A stretch of 64,000 nucleotides of DNA from Flavobacterium tiangeerense (GTDB lineage Bacteria; Bacteroidota; Bacteroidia; Flavobacteriales; Flavobacteriaceae): assembly GCF_007830355.1 (NCBI RefSeq), contig NZ_VLKO01000010.1:62001-126000 (forward strand), read 5' to 3'. The stretch's first letter is position 1. Every line of letters begins with the position of its first letter. The position numbers and the translations under genes were made by a program. The notes under the pieces are model-generated. The model was not told the origin of the DNA. It saw only the letters and a list, made by a program, of their open reading frames with translations, and did no database searches. This document shows positions 26,854 through 35,416 of this stretch, in pieces.

Positions 26854-28911
26854 ATGATACAGAATCCAAAAAGATATACGATTACAGCGGCATTGCCGTA
26901 CACGAACGGACCGATTCACATTGGCCATTTGGCGGGTGTTTACGTACCGTCAGATATTTATTCTAGATATTTAAGATTGCAAGGAAGAGACGTTCTGTTT
27001 GTTTGCGGAAGCGATGAACACGGTGTGGCTATCTCTATGAAAGCCAAAAAAGAAGGCATTACGCCTCAGCAAGTAATTGATAAATATGATGGAATCATTC
27101 GTAAATCGTTTTCTGATTTTGGAATTTCATTTGATAACTATTCTAGAACATCTGCTAAAATTCATCATGATACGGCTTCGGAATTTTTTAAAAAATTGTA
27201 CGAACAAGGCGATTTTATAGAAGAAGTAACCGAGCAATTGTATGATGCCAAAGCAGATCAATTTTTAGCAGATCGTTTTGTAATGGGAACTTGCCCAAAA
27301 TGTGGCAACGAAGAAGCATATGGCGATCAGTGCGAAAAATGCGGCTCTACGCTTAATGCTACCGATTTGATTAATCCAAAATCGACCATTACGGGAGAAA
27401 CTCCCATCATGAAAGCAACGAAACACTGGTTCTTGCCTCTTGACCGTTACGAAGATTTCTTAAAAGAATGGATTCTTGTAGGACATAAAAACGACTGGAA
27501 ACCGAATGTTTACGGCCAAGTAAAATCATGGATTGACGGAGGATTAGAACCTCGTGCGGTAACGCGTGACCTAGACTGGGGAATTGATGTTCCTGTTGAA
27601 GGTGCCGAAGGAAAAAAATTATACGTGTGGTTTGATGCGCCTATTGGATACATATCGGCTACGAAAGAATGGGCTTTGCGCGAAGGAAAAGACTGGGAAC
27701 CGTACTGGAAAGATCAAGACACAAAACTGGTTCACTTTATTGGGAAAGACAATATTGTATTTCATTGCGTGATTTTCCCGGCAATGCTAAAAGCCGAAGG
27801 AAGTTATATTTTACCTGACAATGTTCCTGCTAATGAGTTCTTGAACTTAGAGGGCAATAAATTATCTACGTCTAAAAACTGGGCGGTTTGGTTGCACGAA
27901 TATTTAGAAGAATTCCCAAATCAGCAGGATGTATTGCGCTATGCCTTAACATCGAATGCACCGGAAACGAAGGATAATGACTTTACTTGGAAAGATTTTC
28001 AAGCTAGAAATAACAATGAACTAGTGGCGATTTTTGGCAACTTCATCAATCGTGTGGTAGTTTTAACCAATAAATATTACGACGGAATTGTTCCCACACC
28101 GAACGAACTTTCTGAGGTAGACGAACAAACTTTGGCTGAATTGAAAGCCTATCCATCAGTAATTTCAAGTTCTATCGAAAGATATAGATTTAGAGAAGCA
28201 CTTGGCGAAATGATGAATGTGGCTCGTTTAGGAAATAAATATCTAGCCGATGAAGAGCCTTGGAAGATGATTAAAACCGATGAAGAACGTACAAAAACTC
28301 AAATGTATGTTGCTTTGCAAATTGCTGCAGCTTTGAGTTCGCTTTGTGATCCGTTCTTACCTTTTACTTCTGTAAAATTATCAAGAATGCTGAATATCAA
28401 CATCAACAATTGGAATTTGGAATTTGAAGATTGGAATTTATTACCCGCTGGTCACCAAATTGGTCAAGCCGAATTACTGTTTTCGAAAATTGAAGATGAA
28501 GAAATCCAAAAACAAATAGATAAATTGGAAGCAACCAAAACAGCTAACAAAGCCGAGAATAAAGTAGCTGAACCACAAAAAGAGCTGATTCAGTTTGAGG
28601 ATTTTGCCAAAATGGATATCCGCACAGGAACCATATTAGAAGCCGAAAAAATGCCAAAAGCAAATAAACTTCTCGTTTTGAAAATTGATACTGGAATTGA
28701 TATTCGAACGATAGTTTCGGGAATTGCGGAAAGTTTTAAACCAGAAGATATCGTTGGAAAACGCGTGACGGTTCTCGTGAATCTAGCCCCAAGAAACCTT
28801 CGTGGTGTAGAAAGTCAAGGAATGATTTTAATGACTACAAATACCGAAGGAAAACTAGTGTTTGTAAATCCTGATACGGATGGTGTAGCCAATGGGGAAA
28901 CGATAAATTAA
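26854..28911 (+). CDS. metG: Methionyl-tRNA synthetase
   Basis: A class I aminoacyl-tRNA synthetase, 685 residues. HIGH motif at residues 22-25 (IHIGHLAG). A zinc knuckle is formed by C147, C150, C160 and C163. The KMSKS equivalent reads KLSTSKN. A C-terminal EMAP/Trbp111-like tRNA-binding domain (about 585-685) follows a lysine-rich linker. Its stop codon TAA is part of a 16-bp direct repeat that recurs at the next gene. Confidence 0.97.
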   Translation: MIQNPKRYTITAALPYTNGPIHIGHLAGVYVPSDIYSRYLRLQGRDVLFVCGSDEHGVAISMKAKKEGITPQQVIDKYDGIIRKSFSDFGISFDNYSRTSAKIHHDTASEFFKKLYEQGDFIEEVTEQLYDAKADQFLADRFVMGTCPKCGNEEAYGDQCEKCGSTLNATDLINPKSTITGETPIMKATKHWFLPLDRYEDFLKEWILVGHKNDWKPNVYGQVKSWIDGGLEPRAVTRDLDWGIDVPVEGAEGKKLYVWFDAPIGYISATKEWALREGKDWEPYWKDQDTKLVHFIGKDNIVFHCVIFPAMLKAEGSYILPDNVPANEFLNLEGNKLSTSKNWAVWLHEYLEEFPNQQDVLRYALTSNAPETKDNDFTWKDFQARNNNELVAIFGNFINRVVVLTNKYYDGIVPTPNELSEVDEQTLAELKAYPSVISSSIERYRFREALGEMMNVARLGNKYLADEEPWKMIKTDEERTKTQMYVALQIAAALSSLCDPFLPFTSVKLSRMLNININNWNLEFEDWNLLPAGHQIGQAELLFSKIEDEEIQKQIDKLEATKTANKAENKVAEPQKELIQFEDFAKMDIRTGTILEAEKMPKANKLLVLKIDTGIDIRTIVSGIAESFKPEDIVGKRVTVLVNLAPRNLRGVESQGMILMTTNTEGKLVFVNPDTDGVANGETIN

Positions 28912-28998
28912 ATAAAAATGAACCACGAATTCGCTAATGAATATGTACTTCTATCATATTAATTAGCGAATTCGTGGTAAAATAAATAAAAATGAACC
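28909..28998. repeat. Palindrome insertion flanked by a 16-bp direct repeat
   Basis: A 17-bp perfect inverted repeat (28922-28938 and 28962-28978, ACCACGAATTCGCTAAT and complement) is flanked by identical copies of TAAATAAAAATGAACC at 28909-28924 and 28983-28998. The first copy includes the metG stop, the second the HAD start codon. Removing one repeat unit (74 bp) would place the HAD ATG six bases after the metG stop. Confidence 0.8.
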
Positions 28999-29681
28999 TA
29001 AAAGTAATTGCTTTTGATGCTGATGACACCTTGTTTATCAACGAAACCTATTTTCTAGAAACCGAAGAGAAATTTTGTGCACTCATGAGTGATTATTTGT
29101 CACATCAAGGACTTTCGCAGGAATTATTTAAGGTCGAAATAGCCAATTTAAAATTGTACGGCTACGGAATAAAAGGTTACATTTTATCCATGATTGAGGC
29201 TGCAATGAATATTTCGAACAACACGATTCCGATTGAAATAATTGAAAAAATCATTCAGTACGGCAAAGAACTTTTAGAAAAACCTATTGTTTTACTAGAT
29301 GGTGTTCAAGAAACCTTACAAGCCTTACACGGAAAATACAAACTTGTGGTGGCCACCAAAGGCGATTTATTAGACCAGCGCAGAAAATTACACAATTCGG
29401 GGTTAGGCCATTATTTTCATCATATTGAAGTGATGTCAGATAAGCAGGAAATTGATTATACAGACTTGATTAAACGATTAGAAATTCAACCCTCTGAATT
29501 TTTCATGATAGGCAATTCATTGAAATCCGATGTTCTTCCTGTTTTAGCGATTGGTGGATATGCCGTTCACATTCCGTTTCACACTACTTGGGCACATGAA
29601 AAAATTGATCATACAGTTGAGCATGATAACTTTCGAACCCTAGAAAAACTAACAGATGTATTACCTTTTATACAATTATAG
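28992..29681 (+). CDS. HAD family hydrolase
   Basis: A 229-residue haloacid-dehalogenase-type phosphatase. Motif I is FDADDTLF (Asp9, Asp11), motif II VATKGD, motif III about FFMIGNSLKSDVLPVLAIGG. The cap region is inserted after motif I, as in phosphoglycolate-phosphatase-like members. The substrate is unknown. The start codon lies inside the second copy of a 16-bp direct repeat. It was probably once directly behind metG. Confidence 0.9.
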   Translation: MNLKVIAFDADDTLFINETYFLETEEKFCALMSDYLSHQGLSQELFKVEIANLKLYGYGIKGYILSMIEAAMNISNNTIPIEIIEKIIQYGKELLEKPIVLLDGVQETLQALHGKYKLVVATKGDLLDQRRKLHNSGLGHYFHHIEVMSDKQEIDYTDLIKRLEIQPSEFFMIGNSLKSDVLPVLAIGGYAVHIPFHTTWAHEKIDHTVEHDNFRTLEKLTDVLPFIQL

Positions 29682-29878
29682 TTGGTGAAATTTACATTAT
29701 TAATGTAAAGCCGCGTTATACCTCAATTAATATCATTTTTTTGGAGTTAAAAAAGAATACATGCAAAAAATTAATAGCTAATTTATTATCAATTATTTAA
29801 CATTACCTTCAATTTATAGAATTAAAAGTAAATATTGTATAATTAACTGATTGAAATTTCTCATTTAAATATATGTTG

Positions 29879-29886
29879 TAAATTTG
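29879..29886 (+). promoter_or_regulatory. Probable promoter of the OmpA-type porin (-7 element)
   Basis: TAAATTTG, exact consensus, 24 bp before the ATG. A TTG at 29851 gives a 25-bp spacer, slightly long. The preceding 190 bp is very AT-rich and empty of genes. Confidence 0.55.
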
Positions 29887-29910
29887 CAAAGAATTTAAAA
29901 ATCATAAAAA

Positions 29911-31167
29911 ATGAAAAATTTAATGTTTGCATTAGTTTTTGCAGGTGCAGTTTCTTCTGTAAATGCTCAAACTGAAACTAAAGAAGTAAAAAATACAGAT
30001 TACAACAAATGGTCTATCGAATTAGCTGGTGGTGTTAACAAACCACAAAGACCAATGGGATCAGGTTATTTTACTTCAACTCCAAGTCCTTATGTTGCCG
30101 ATCTAGGTGTACGTTACATGTTTAACAATAAATTTGGTTTGAAAGCTGATTTTGGATACAACAGTTTTGAAGGAAAAAGCAACTCTGCTAATTTTGACAC
30201 AAAATATTACAGAGCTAATCTTCAAGCAGTAGCAAACTTAGGTAGAATTATGAGCTTTGAAACTTGGACTAATACAATAGGTTTATTAGGACATGCTGGT
30301 TTTGGTTTAGCTCAATTAGAGGATCAAAATTCTGCTTTAAAAGACAGAATGGGTAATTTTATGGCAGGTATTACTGGTCAAATTAAATTATCAAACAGAA
30401 TTGCTCTTACAGGTGATTTCACAACTATCCTTAATGCTGCACAAGATGCAACTTTTGATGCTTCAACAACTAGAAACGCAAGAGGATTCTCTGGAATTTT
30501 GTTTAATGGTACTGTAGGTTTAACAGTTTACTTAGGTAGTAATGAAAAACATGCTGACTGGGTACTTGACAACAACAGCGAAATTGACAAATTAAAGCAA
30601 CAAATTGCTGATATTGAAACTTCAATGTTAGATACAGATAAAGATGGTGTTGCTGATTATTTAGATCAAGAGCCTAACACTATTGGTGGTGTAATGGTTG
30701 ATACTAAAGGTAAATCTATTGACTTGAACAACAATAATGTTCCTGACGAATTAGAAAGCTATTTATTGAAAACTTACGGAAGTAATACTGATAAATCAGC
30801 TATCGTAAACAACAGTACATTAATCAAAAACTTAATCAACGAAGGTTACGTAAGTACTTATTTTGATTACAACAAATCTACTCCAACAAACGTATCTACT
30901 GAAGGAATTGATTTTATCTTGACTTACTTAAGAAACAACCCATCTGCATCAGTTGACATTATTGGTCATGCTGACGAGTTAGGAAGATCTGAGTACAATG
31001 ATAAATTATCTACAGCAAGAGCTAACAGCGTAAAAGACGTTTTAGTTAAAGCTAATGTTGATGCTTCAAGATTGAACGTTGTTGCAGCTGGTGAAGATGC
31101 TTCAGTAGCAAAAGATTCAGATGCAGCTAGAAAATTAGTAAGAAGAGTTACTTTCAGAGTAAAATAA
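29911..31167 (+). CDS. Major OmpA-type outer-membrane porin with TSP3 repeat
   Basis: A 418-residue protein with signal peptide (MKNLMFALVFAGAVSSVNAQ), an N-terminal eight-stranded beta-barrel (about 30-210), a short coiled segment, and a calcium-binding thrombospondin type 3 repeat (DTDKDGVADYLDQEP, LNNNNVPDELE). The C-terminal OmpA domain follows (about 300-415, DIIGHADELGRSEYNDKLST, ARANSVKDVL). The regular, A/T-rich codon use and strong promoter suggest abundant expression. Expected role: outer-membrane to peptidoglycan anchoring. Confidence 0.93.
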   Translation: MKNLMFALVFAGAVSSVNAQTETKEVKNTDYNKWSIELAGGVNKPQRPMGSGYFTSTPSPYVADLGVRYMFNNKFGLKADFGYNSFEGKSNSANFDTKYYRANLQAVANLGRIMSFETWTNTIGLLGHAGFGLAQLEDQNSALKDRMGNFMAGITGQIKLSNRIALTGDFTTILNAAQDATFDASTTRNARGFSGILFNGTVGLTVYLGSNEKHADWVLDNNSEIDKLKQQIADIETSMLDTDKDGVADYLDQEPNTIGGVMVDTKGKSIDLNNNNVPDELESYLLKTYGSNTDKSAIVNNSTLIKNLINEGYVSTYFDYNKSTPTNVSTEGIDFILTYLRNNPSASVDIIGHADELGRSEYNDKLSTARANSVKDVLVKANVDASRLNVVAAGEDASVAKDSDAARKLVRRVTFRVK

Positions 31168-31187
31168 TTCTCCACTTATAATTACTT

Positions 31188-31223
31188 AAAAGCCCTAAAG
31201 GAAATTCTTTTAGGGCTTTTTTT
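31188..31223 (+). terminator. Terminator after the OmpA-type porin
   Basis: AAAAGCCCTAAA (31188-31199) pairs with TTTAGGGCTTTT (31209-31220), followed by a T tract. Confidence 0.85.
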
Positions 31224-31276
31224 ATATTTAACAATCAAAGAAATTAGAAGCGTATGGCTGAATTAAAAATTAGCAA

Positions 31277-31284
31277 TACTTTTG
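31277..31284 (+). promoter_or_regulatory. Promoter of the CAT-like gene, decides its start
   Basis: TACTTTTG matches TAnnTTTG. It overlaps the most upstream possible TTG codon (31282), so translation must start further down, at TTG 31309. Confidence 0.5.
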
Positions 31285-31308
31285 AAAAATAAATTAATTC
31301 CATTCCCT

Positions 31309-31938
31309 TTGAAACAACTTTTAGACATCGATAATTGGGCGCGTAAAGAACATTTTCAATTTTTTAAACAATTTGAAGAGCCCTTTTTTGGAGCAACTGT
31401 ACAAATTGATTGTTCACTGGCTTACGCCAAAGCTAAAATGCTAAACACCTCCTTTTTTAGCTACTACCTTCACAAAACACTTATGGCTGTAAATGCCATA
31501 GAACCTTTTAGATATCGCATTGACGGGGAAACCGTTGTAATACACAATCACATCAATGCATCAGCAACAATAGGAAGAGAAGACGGGACTTTTGGCTTTT
31601 CTTTGATTGAATTCGACCCAGATTATGCTGTTTTTGAAACCAGTACCGCAACAGAAATTAAACGTATTCAAACCACCACTGGACTTTTTACCCGGAATTT
31701 TAATGATGATAACGTCATCCATTTCTCGGCAGTTCCTTGGTTAGACTTTACTTCTCTATCACATGCAAGAAGTTTTAGTTTTGCTGACAGTTGTCCAAAA
31801 ATCTCCTTTGGTAAAATGACCGTTGATGATTCAGGAAAAAAAACCATGCCCATGTCTGTGCACGTACATCACGGGTTAATTGACGGCTTACACCTAGGAC
31901 AATTTGTGGATTACTTTCAAGAATTGATGAACCAATAA
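31309..31938 (+). CDS. Chloramphenicol acetyltransferase-like CoA acyltransferase
   Basis: A 209-residue protein starting with a TTG codon (MKQLLDIDNWARKEHF), chosen because the longer frame starts inside the promoter box. It follows the class A CAT fold: N-terminal DxxxWxRKEHFxFF, central FSAVPWLDFTSLSHA, and the catalytic HHGLIDGLHLGQF motif near the C-terminus. Family members acetylate chloramphenicol, but many chromosomal homologues in Bacteroidota do not confer resistance. The real acceptor is unknown. Confidence 0.85.
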   Translation: MKQLLDIDNWARKEHFQFFKQFEEPFFGATVQIDCSLAYAKAKMLNTSFFSYYLHKTLMAVNAIEPFRYRIDGETVVIHNHINASATIGREDGTFGFSLIEFDPDYAVFETSTATEIKRIQTTTGLFTRNFNDDNVIHFSAVPWLDFTSLSHARSFSFADSCPKISFGKMTVDDSGKKTMPMSVHVHHGLIDGLHLGQFVDYFQELMNQ

Positions 31939-31987
31939 GCTAAGCATCGCTTGAGTTTAATAAATTAACTAAAAGTCATTTTCCGCC

Positions 31988-32887
31988 ATGTTCCCAATAG
32001 CATTTCATCCTATTTACCAGCATCCGTTACCAGAAGGGCATCGATTTCCCATGCTTAAATACGAACTGCTTCCGCAACAATTGTTGCATGAAGGAACCGC
32101 ATTGCCAACTGATTTTTACCAACCCGAAATTTGCGATTTAGCTCCGGTTTTAGCTATTCATCAAAAAGAATATGTCACAGATTTATTAGAACTCACCTTA
32201 AACGCAAAAGCGGTGCGTAAAATAGGTTTTCCACTTTCAAAAGAACTAGTAGAACGGGAACTCATCATTGCCCAAGGAACTATTTTTGGCGCACAAAAAT
32301 CATTTGATACGAAAGTCTCATTCAATATTGCAGGAGGTACGCACCATGCTTACACAGATCATGGCGAAGCATTTTGTTTATTAAACGACCAAGCCATTGC
32401 AGCGCAGTTTTTATTGGACACTAATATGGCCAAAAAGATTTTAATCATCGATTTAGATGTACATCAGGGAAACGGAACTGCTGAGATTTTTCAAAACAAT
32501 TCAAAAGTATTTACGTTTTCTACACATGGCAAAACAAATTATCCGTTCAAGAAAGAAACGTCAGATTTAGACATTGCATTTGACGATGGAACAACCGATG
32601 CGGAGTTCTTGCAAACCCTTGCAACTGTAATTCCGCAATTGATAGAAACGCAAAAACCCGATTTCATATTTTATTTGGCTGGTGTCGATATTTTGGCCAC
32701 AGATAAACTAGGGAAATTAGGTTGTACCCTTGATGGTTGTAAAAAACGAGATGAATTGGTTTTTGAATTGTGTTCCAAATTCCAAATTCCAGTACAAGTT
32801 TCTATGGGTGGCGGCTACTCTCCCGATATAAAAACTATTATTGAAGCCCACGCCAACACCTATCGAATGGCAAAAAATATTTTTTAA
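31988..32887 (+). CDS. Histone deacetylase-family amidohydrolase
   Basis: A 299-residue member of the bacterial HDAC/acetoin-utilisation (AcuC)/acetylpolyamine amidohydrolase superfamily. Active-site features: GGTHHAYTDHGEAFCLLND (paired His), IDLDVHQGNGTAEIF with Asp-x-His metal ligands, AGVDILATDKLGKL with the third Asp, and a C-terminal MGGGYSPD. The substrate is unknown; polyamine or protein deacetylation are possible. It begins 49 bp after the CAT-like gene. Confidence 0.9.
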   Translation: MFPIAFHPIYQHPLPEGHRFPMLKYELLPQQLLHEGTALPTDFYQPEICDLAPVLAIHQKEYVTDLLELTLNAKAVRKIGFPLSKELVERELIIAQGTIFGAQKSFDTKVSFNIAGGTHHAYTDHGEAFCLLNDQAIAAQFLLDTNMAKKILIIDLDVHQGNGTAEIFQNNSKVFTFSTHGKTNYPFKKETSDLDIAFDDGTTDAEFLQTLATVIPQLIETQKPDFIFYLAGVDILATDKLGKLGCTLDGCKKRDELVFELCSKFQIPVQVSMGGGYSPDIKTIIEAHANTYRMAKNIF

Positions 32888-32940
32888 ACGTTTTCCAATA
32901 ATTCAAAACAATAAGAACTGATTCATGCTTTTTTAATTAC

Positions 32941-32976
32941 AAAAAAAAAACACGAACCTCAATTAAGAAATCCGTG
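32941..32976 (-). terminator. Possible terminator after ssb
   Basis: On the minus strand a hairpin closed by CACGGAT and TTCGTG leads into ten T residues (the A run at 32941-32950). The stem is imperfect. Confidence 0.5.
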
Positions 32977-32999
32977 CATTTTATAAAATAGTAAGAATA

Positions 33000-33323
33000 C
33001 TATTTCCCTAAAAGCAATACTTCACTTGCTACTATTTCAGTGATATAGCGCTTTTCACCGTTTTTATCCTCGTAAGTTCTGTGGGATAATTTTGCTTCAA
33101 TTCCAATTTCTCTGCCTTTGGTCACAAACTTTTCAATGATCTCAGCTGTTTTTCCCCAAGCGGTAACACGGTGCCACTCTGTTTGCTCTACTTTGTCTCC
33201 GTTTTCTTTGTAATACACATCATTTGTAGCGATGCTCACGGTGGCTAATTTTTTTCCTCCTTCAAGTGTTTTAACTTCTGGATCTTGACCTACTCTTCCG
33301 ATTAATTGTACTCTGTTTTTCAT
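33000..33323 (-). CDS. ssb: Single-stranded DNA-binding protein, short paralogue
   Basis: An OB-fold protein of 107 residues, started at MKNRVQLIGRVGQDPE (ATG 33323; the frame runs upstream to 33383 without family similarity). Typical SSB features: KLATVSIATND, EQTEWHRVTAWGKTAEIIEKFVTKG, IEAKLSHRTYEDKNGEKRY. It ends VASEVLLLGK and lacks the acidic C-terminal tail (DDDxPF) through which SSB recruits partners. It is probably a second, specialised SSB rather than the replication one. Confidence 0.9.
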   Translation of the reverse strand: MKNRVQLIGRVGQDPEVKTLEGGKKLATVSIATNDVYYKENGDKVEQTEWHRVTAWGKTAEIIEKFVTKGREIGIEAKLSHRTYEDKNGEKRYITEIVASEVLLLGK

Positions 33324-33417
33324 GGCGTGTAAATTTAATAATTGGTGTATATGTTTATTTGTCAAAACGTTCATTCGAATCAACAGGGCAAAGATGCGAC
33401 AGTTTCAAAACAAGAAT

Positions 33418-33491
33418 CGGTTGCTAACTATTTACTTTCGGTTGTAACTATTTGTAACCGTTTGTAAATGTTAAAAAAAAAGTTATATTTG
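33418..33491 (+). promoter_or_regulatory. Promoter with upstream direct repeats
   Basis: TTTG (33461-33464), 19 bp, then TATATTTG (33484-33491): a full Bacteroidota promoter. Immediately upstream are near-repeats CGGTTGCTAACTATTTACTT (33418) and CGGTTGTAACTATTTGTAAC (33439), and the unit TTTGTAAC recurs at 10-bp spacing into the -33 box. This could be a regulator-binding array. Confidence 0.65.
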
Positions 33492-33508
33492 TTGTAAATC
33501 AATTTATT

Positions 33509-35038
33509 ATGCAGGCCAAAATTAACAAAGTAGAATTACGAAATCTGAAATTTGACGACTACAAAGAACTTAAAAAATCTATGGTAGAGTCCTATCCAGA
33601 AATGACCGGTTCCTACTGGAGAGAACATCACATCGAAAAATTATTGAGTATTTTCCCAGAGGGTCAACTCGTGATTTTAGTGGACGGTAAAGTTGTTGGC
33701 TCCGCATTATCCCTTATCGTTGATGAAAGTTTAGTCGATAAAAATCATAATTATTCAGACATTACTGGAAAATATACCTTTTCTACCCACAATCAGAAAA
33801 GCGATATTTTATACGGAATAGATGTTTTTATACACCCCAATTACAGAGGTCTAAGACTGGGAAGAAGACTTTATGACGCCCGAAAAGAGCTGTGCGAACA
33901 ATTGAACCTGAAGGCTATTGTTTTTGCAGGACGAATACCTAATTACGGAAAACACGCCGACACACTTAGTCCAAAAGATTATATTGATAAAGTGAAAAGA
34001 AAAGAAATGCACGACTCAGTACTTTCTTTTCAATTAAGCAATGATTTTCACGTAATCCGGGTGATGAAAAATTATCTCGAAGGCGATACAGATAGCAAAG
34101 AATTTGCTGTATTACTGGAGTGGAACAACATTTATTATGACGAAAGCCCTAAGCTAATCAATCTTGCAAAAAGCGTAATCCGTTTAGGACTTGTACAATG
34201 GCAAATGCGCCAATTGAATAATCTTGAAGCCTTATTTGAACAATGTGAGTTTTTTGTAGATGTTGTATCCGGTTACGGTAGTGACTTTGCGTTGTTTCCA
34301 GAACTTTTTACGGCTCCTTTAATGGCCGATTACAACCATTTATCTGAGGCAGAAGCTATACGAGAACTAGCCAAACATACAGATCCCATTCACAAACGCT
34401 TTCAAGAATTAGCCATTTCATATAACATCAATATCATTACAGGTAGTATGCCATACCTGGATAACGGTACTTTATATAATGTTGGTTTCTTGTGTAAAAG
34501 AGACGGAACCTCTGAAATGTATGCCAAAATCCACGTTACACCTAATGAAGTACAGCATTGGGGAATGACTGGTGGCTCTACCATTAAAACCTTTGATACG
34601 GATTGCGGCAAAATAGGAATCATGATTTGCTATGATGTGGAATTTCCGGAGCTTTCCCGCTTGATGGCCGATGAAGGCATGAACATCTTATTTGTTCCTT
34701 TCTTGACCGATACACAAAACGCGTACACACGCGTAAAGCATTGTGCACAGGCACGAGCCATAGAAAACGAATGTTATGTTGCCATTGCTGGTTGTGTGGG
34801 GAATTTACCAAAAGTAAATAATATGGATATTCAATACGCACAATCTGCCGTTTTTACGCCCTCAGACTTTGCTTTTCCTAGTAACGGAATCAAAGCCGAA
34901 GCGACACCAAATACCGAAATGACCCTTATTGTAGATGTAGACTTAGATTTGCTGAAAGAATTGCATGAGCATGGCAGTGTTCGCATCCTTAAAGACCGTA
35001 GAACTGATTTATACGACATCAAAAAAATAAATCCATGA
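33509..35038 (+). CDS. GNAT acetyltransferase-nitrilase fusion protein
   Basis: A 509-residue fusion. Residues about 1-215 form a GNAT N-acetyltransferase (DVFIHPNYRGLRLGRRLYDAR is the acetyl-CoA loop). Residues about 225-500 form a nitrilase-superfamily amidohydrolase with the Glu-Lys-Cys triad: FPELFTAPL (Glu), YAKIHVTPNE (Lys), GIMICYDVEFPEL (Cys). GNAT fused to a carbon-nitrogen hydrolase is an established domain order in bacteria, but the substrate is not known. A small zinc-ribbon gene overlaps its end by 4 bp. Confidence 0.92.
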   Translation: MQAKINKVELRNLKFDDYKELKKSMVESYPEMTGSYWREHHIEKLLSIFPEGQLVILVDGKVVGSALSLIVDESLVDKNHNYSDITGKYTFSTHNQKSDILYGIDVFIHPNYRGLRLGRRLYDARKELCEQLNLKAIVFAGRIPNYGKHADTLSPKDYIDKVKRKEMHDSVLSFQLSNDFHVIRVMKNYLEGDTDSKEFAVLLEWNNIYYDESPKLINLAKSVIRLGLVQWQMRQLNNLEALFEQCEFFVDVVSGYGSDFALFPELFTAPLMADYNHLSEAEAIRELAKHTDPIHKRFQELAISYNINIITGSMPYLDNGTLYNVGFLCKRDGTSEMYAKIHVTPNEVQHWGMTGGSTIKTFDTDCGKIGIMICYDVEFPELSRLMADEGMNILFVPFLTDTQNAYTRVKHCAQARAIENECYVAIAGCVGNLPKVNNMDIQYAQSAVFTPSDFAFPSNGIKAEATPNTEMTLIVDVDLDLLKELHEHGSVRILKDRRTDLYDIKKINP

Positions 35039-35385
35039 GTAAAACCTGTTTAGAATGCGGAGAAAAAATTGTGGGACGCGAGGACAAGAAATTTTGTAGT
35101 GATGGTTGTCGCAATGCTTACAATAATAAAATAAACAAGGATAGCACCAATTACATGCGCAACATCAACAACAGGTTGCGCAAGAACTATCGCATTTTAT
35201 CTGAACTAAATACCGAAGGAAAATCAAAAACTACCCGTGCAAAACTAGTAAGCAAAGGATTTGATTTTGATTATTTTACAAACATCCTTCAAACTAAAAC
35301 AGGAAACACCTATTATTTCCTCTATGACCAAGGCTACATGGTTTTAGAAAATGATTATTATATGCTTGTCAAAAAAGACATCTAA
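35035..35385 (+). CDS. Small zinc-ribbon protein
   Basis: A 116-residue protein with an N-terminal C4 zinc motif: CLEC (C5, C8) and KFCSDGCRNAYNNK (C21, C25), resembling DUF2116-type ribbons. The rest is basic (NINNRLRKNYRIL) and ends in a hydrophobic/aromatic stretch (YYFLYDQGYMVLENDYYML). It overlaps the GNAT-nitrilase gene by ATGA, so it is co-translated. The function is unknown; the Arg/Lys segment suggests nucleic acid contact. Confidence 0.8.
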   Translation: MSKTCLECGEKIVGREDKKFCSDGCRNAYNNKINKDSTNYMRNINNRLRKNYRILSELNTEGKSKTTRAKLVSKGFDFDYFTNILQTKTGNTYYFLYDQGYMVLENDYYMLVKKDI

Positions 35386-35416
35386 ATACCACAACCCCAA
35401 AACCTATTAACCAAAA

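Noticed and set aside
28918..28962. A 14-codon ATG frame before the HAD gene
   Set aside because: It arises from the first copy of a direct repeat and ends in the palindrome; treated as a by-product of the insertion, not a gene.
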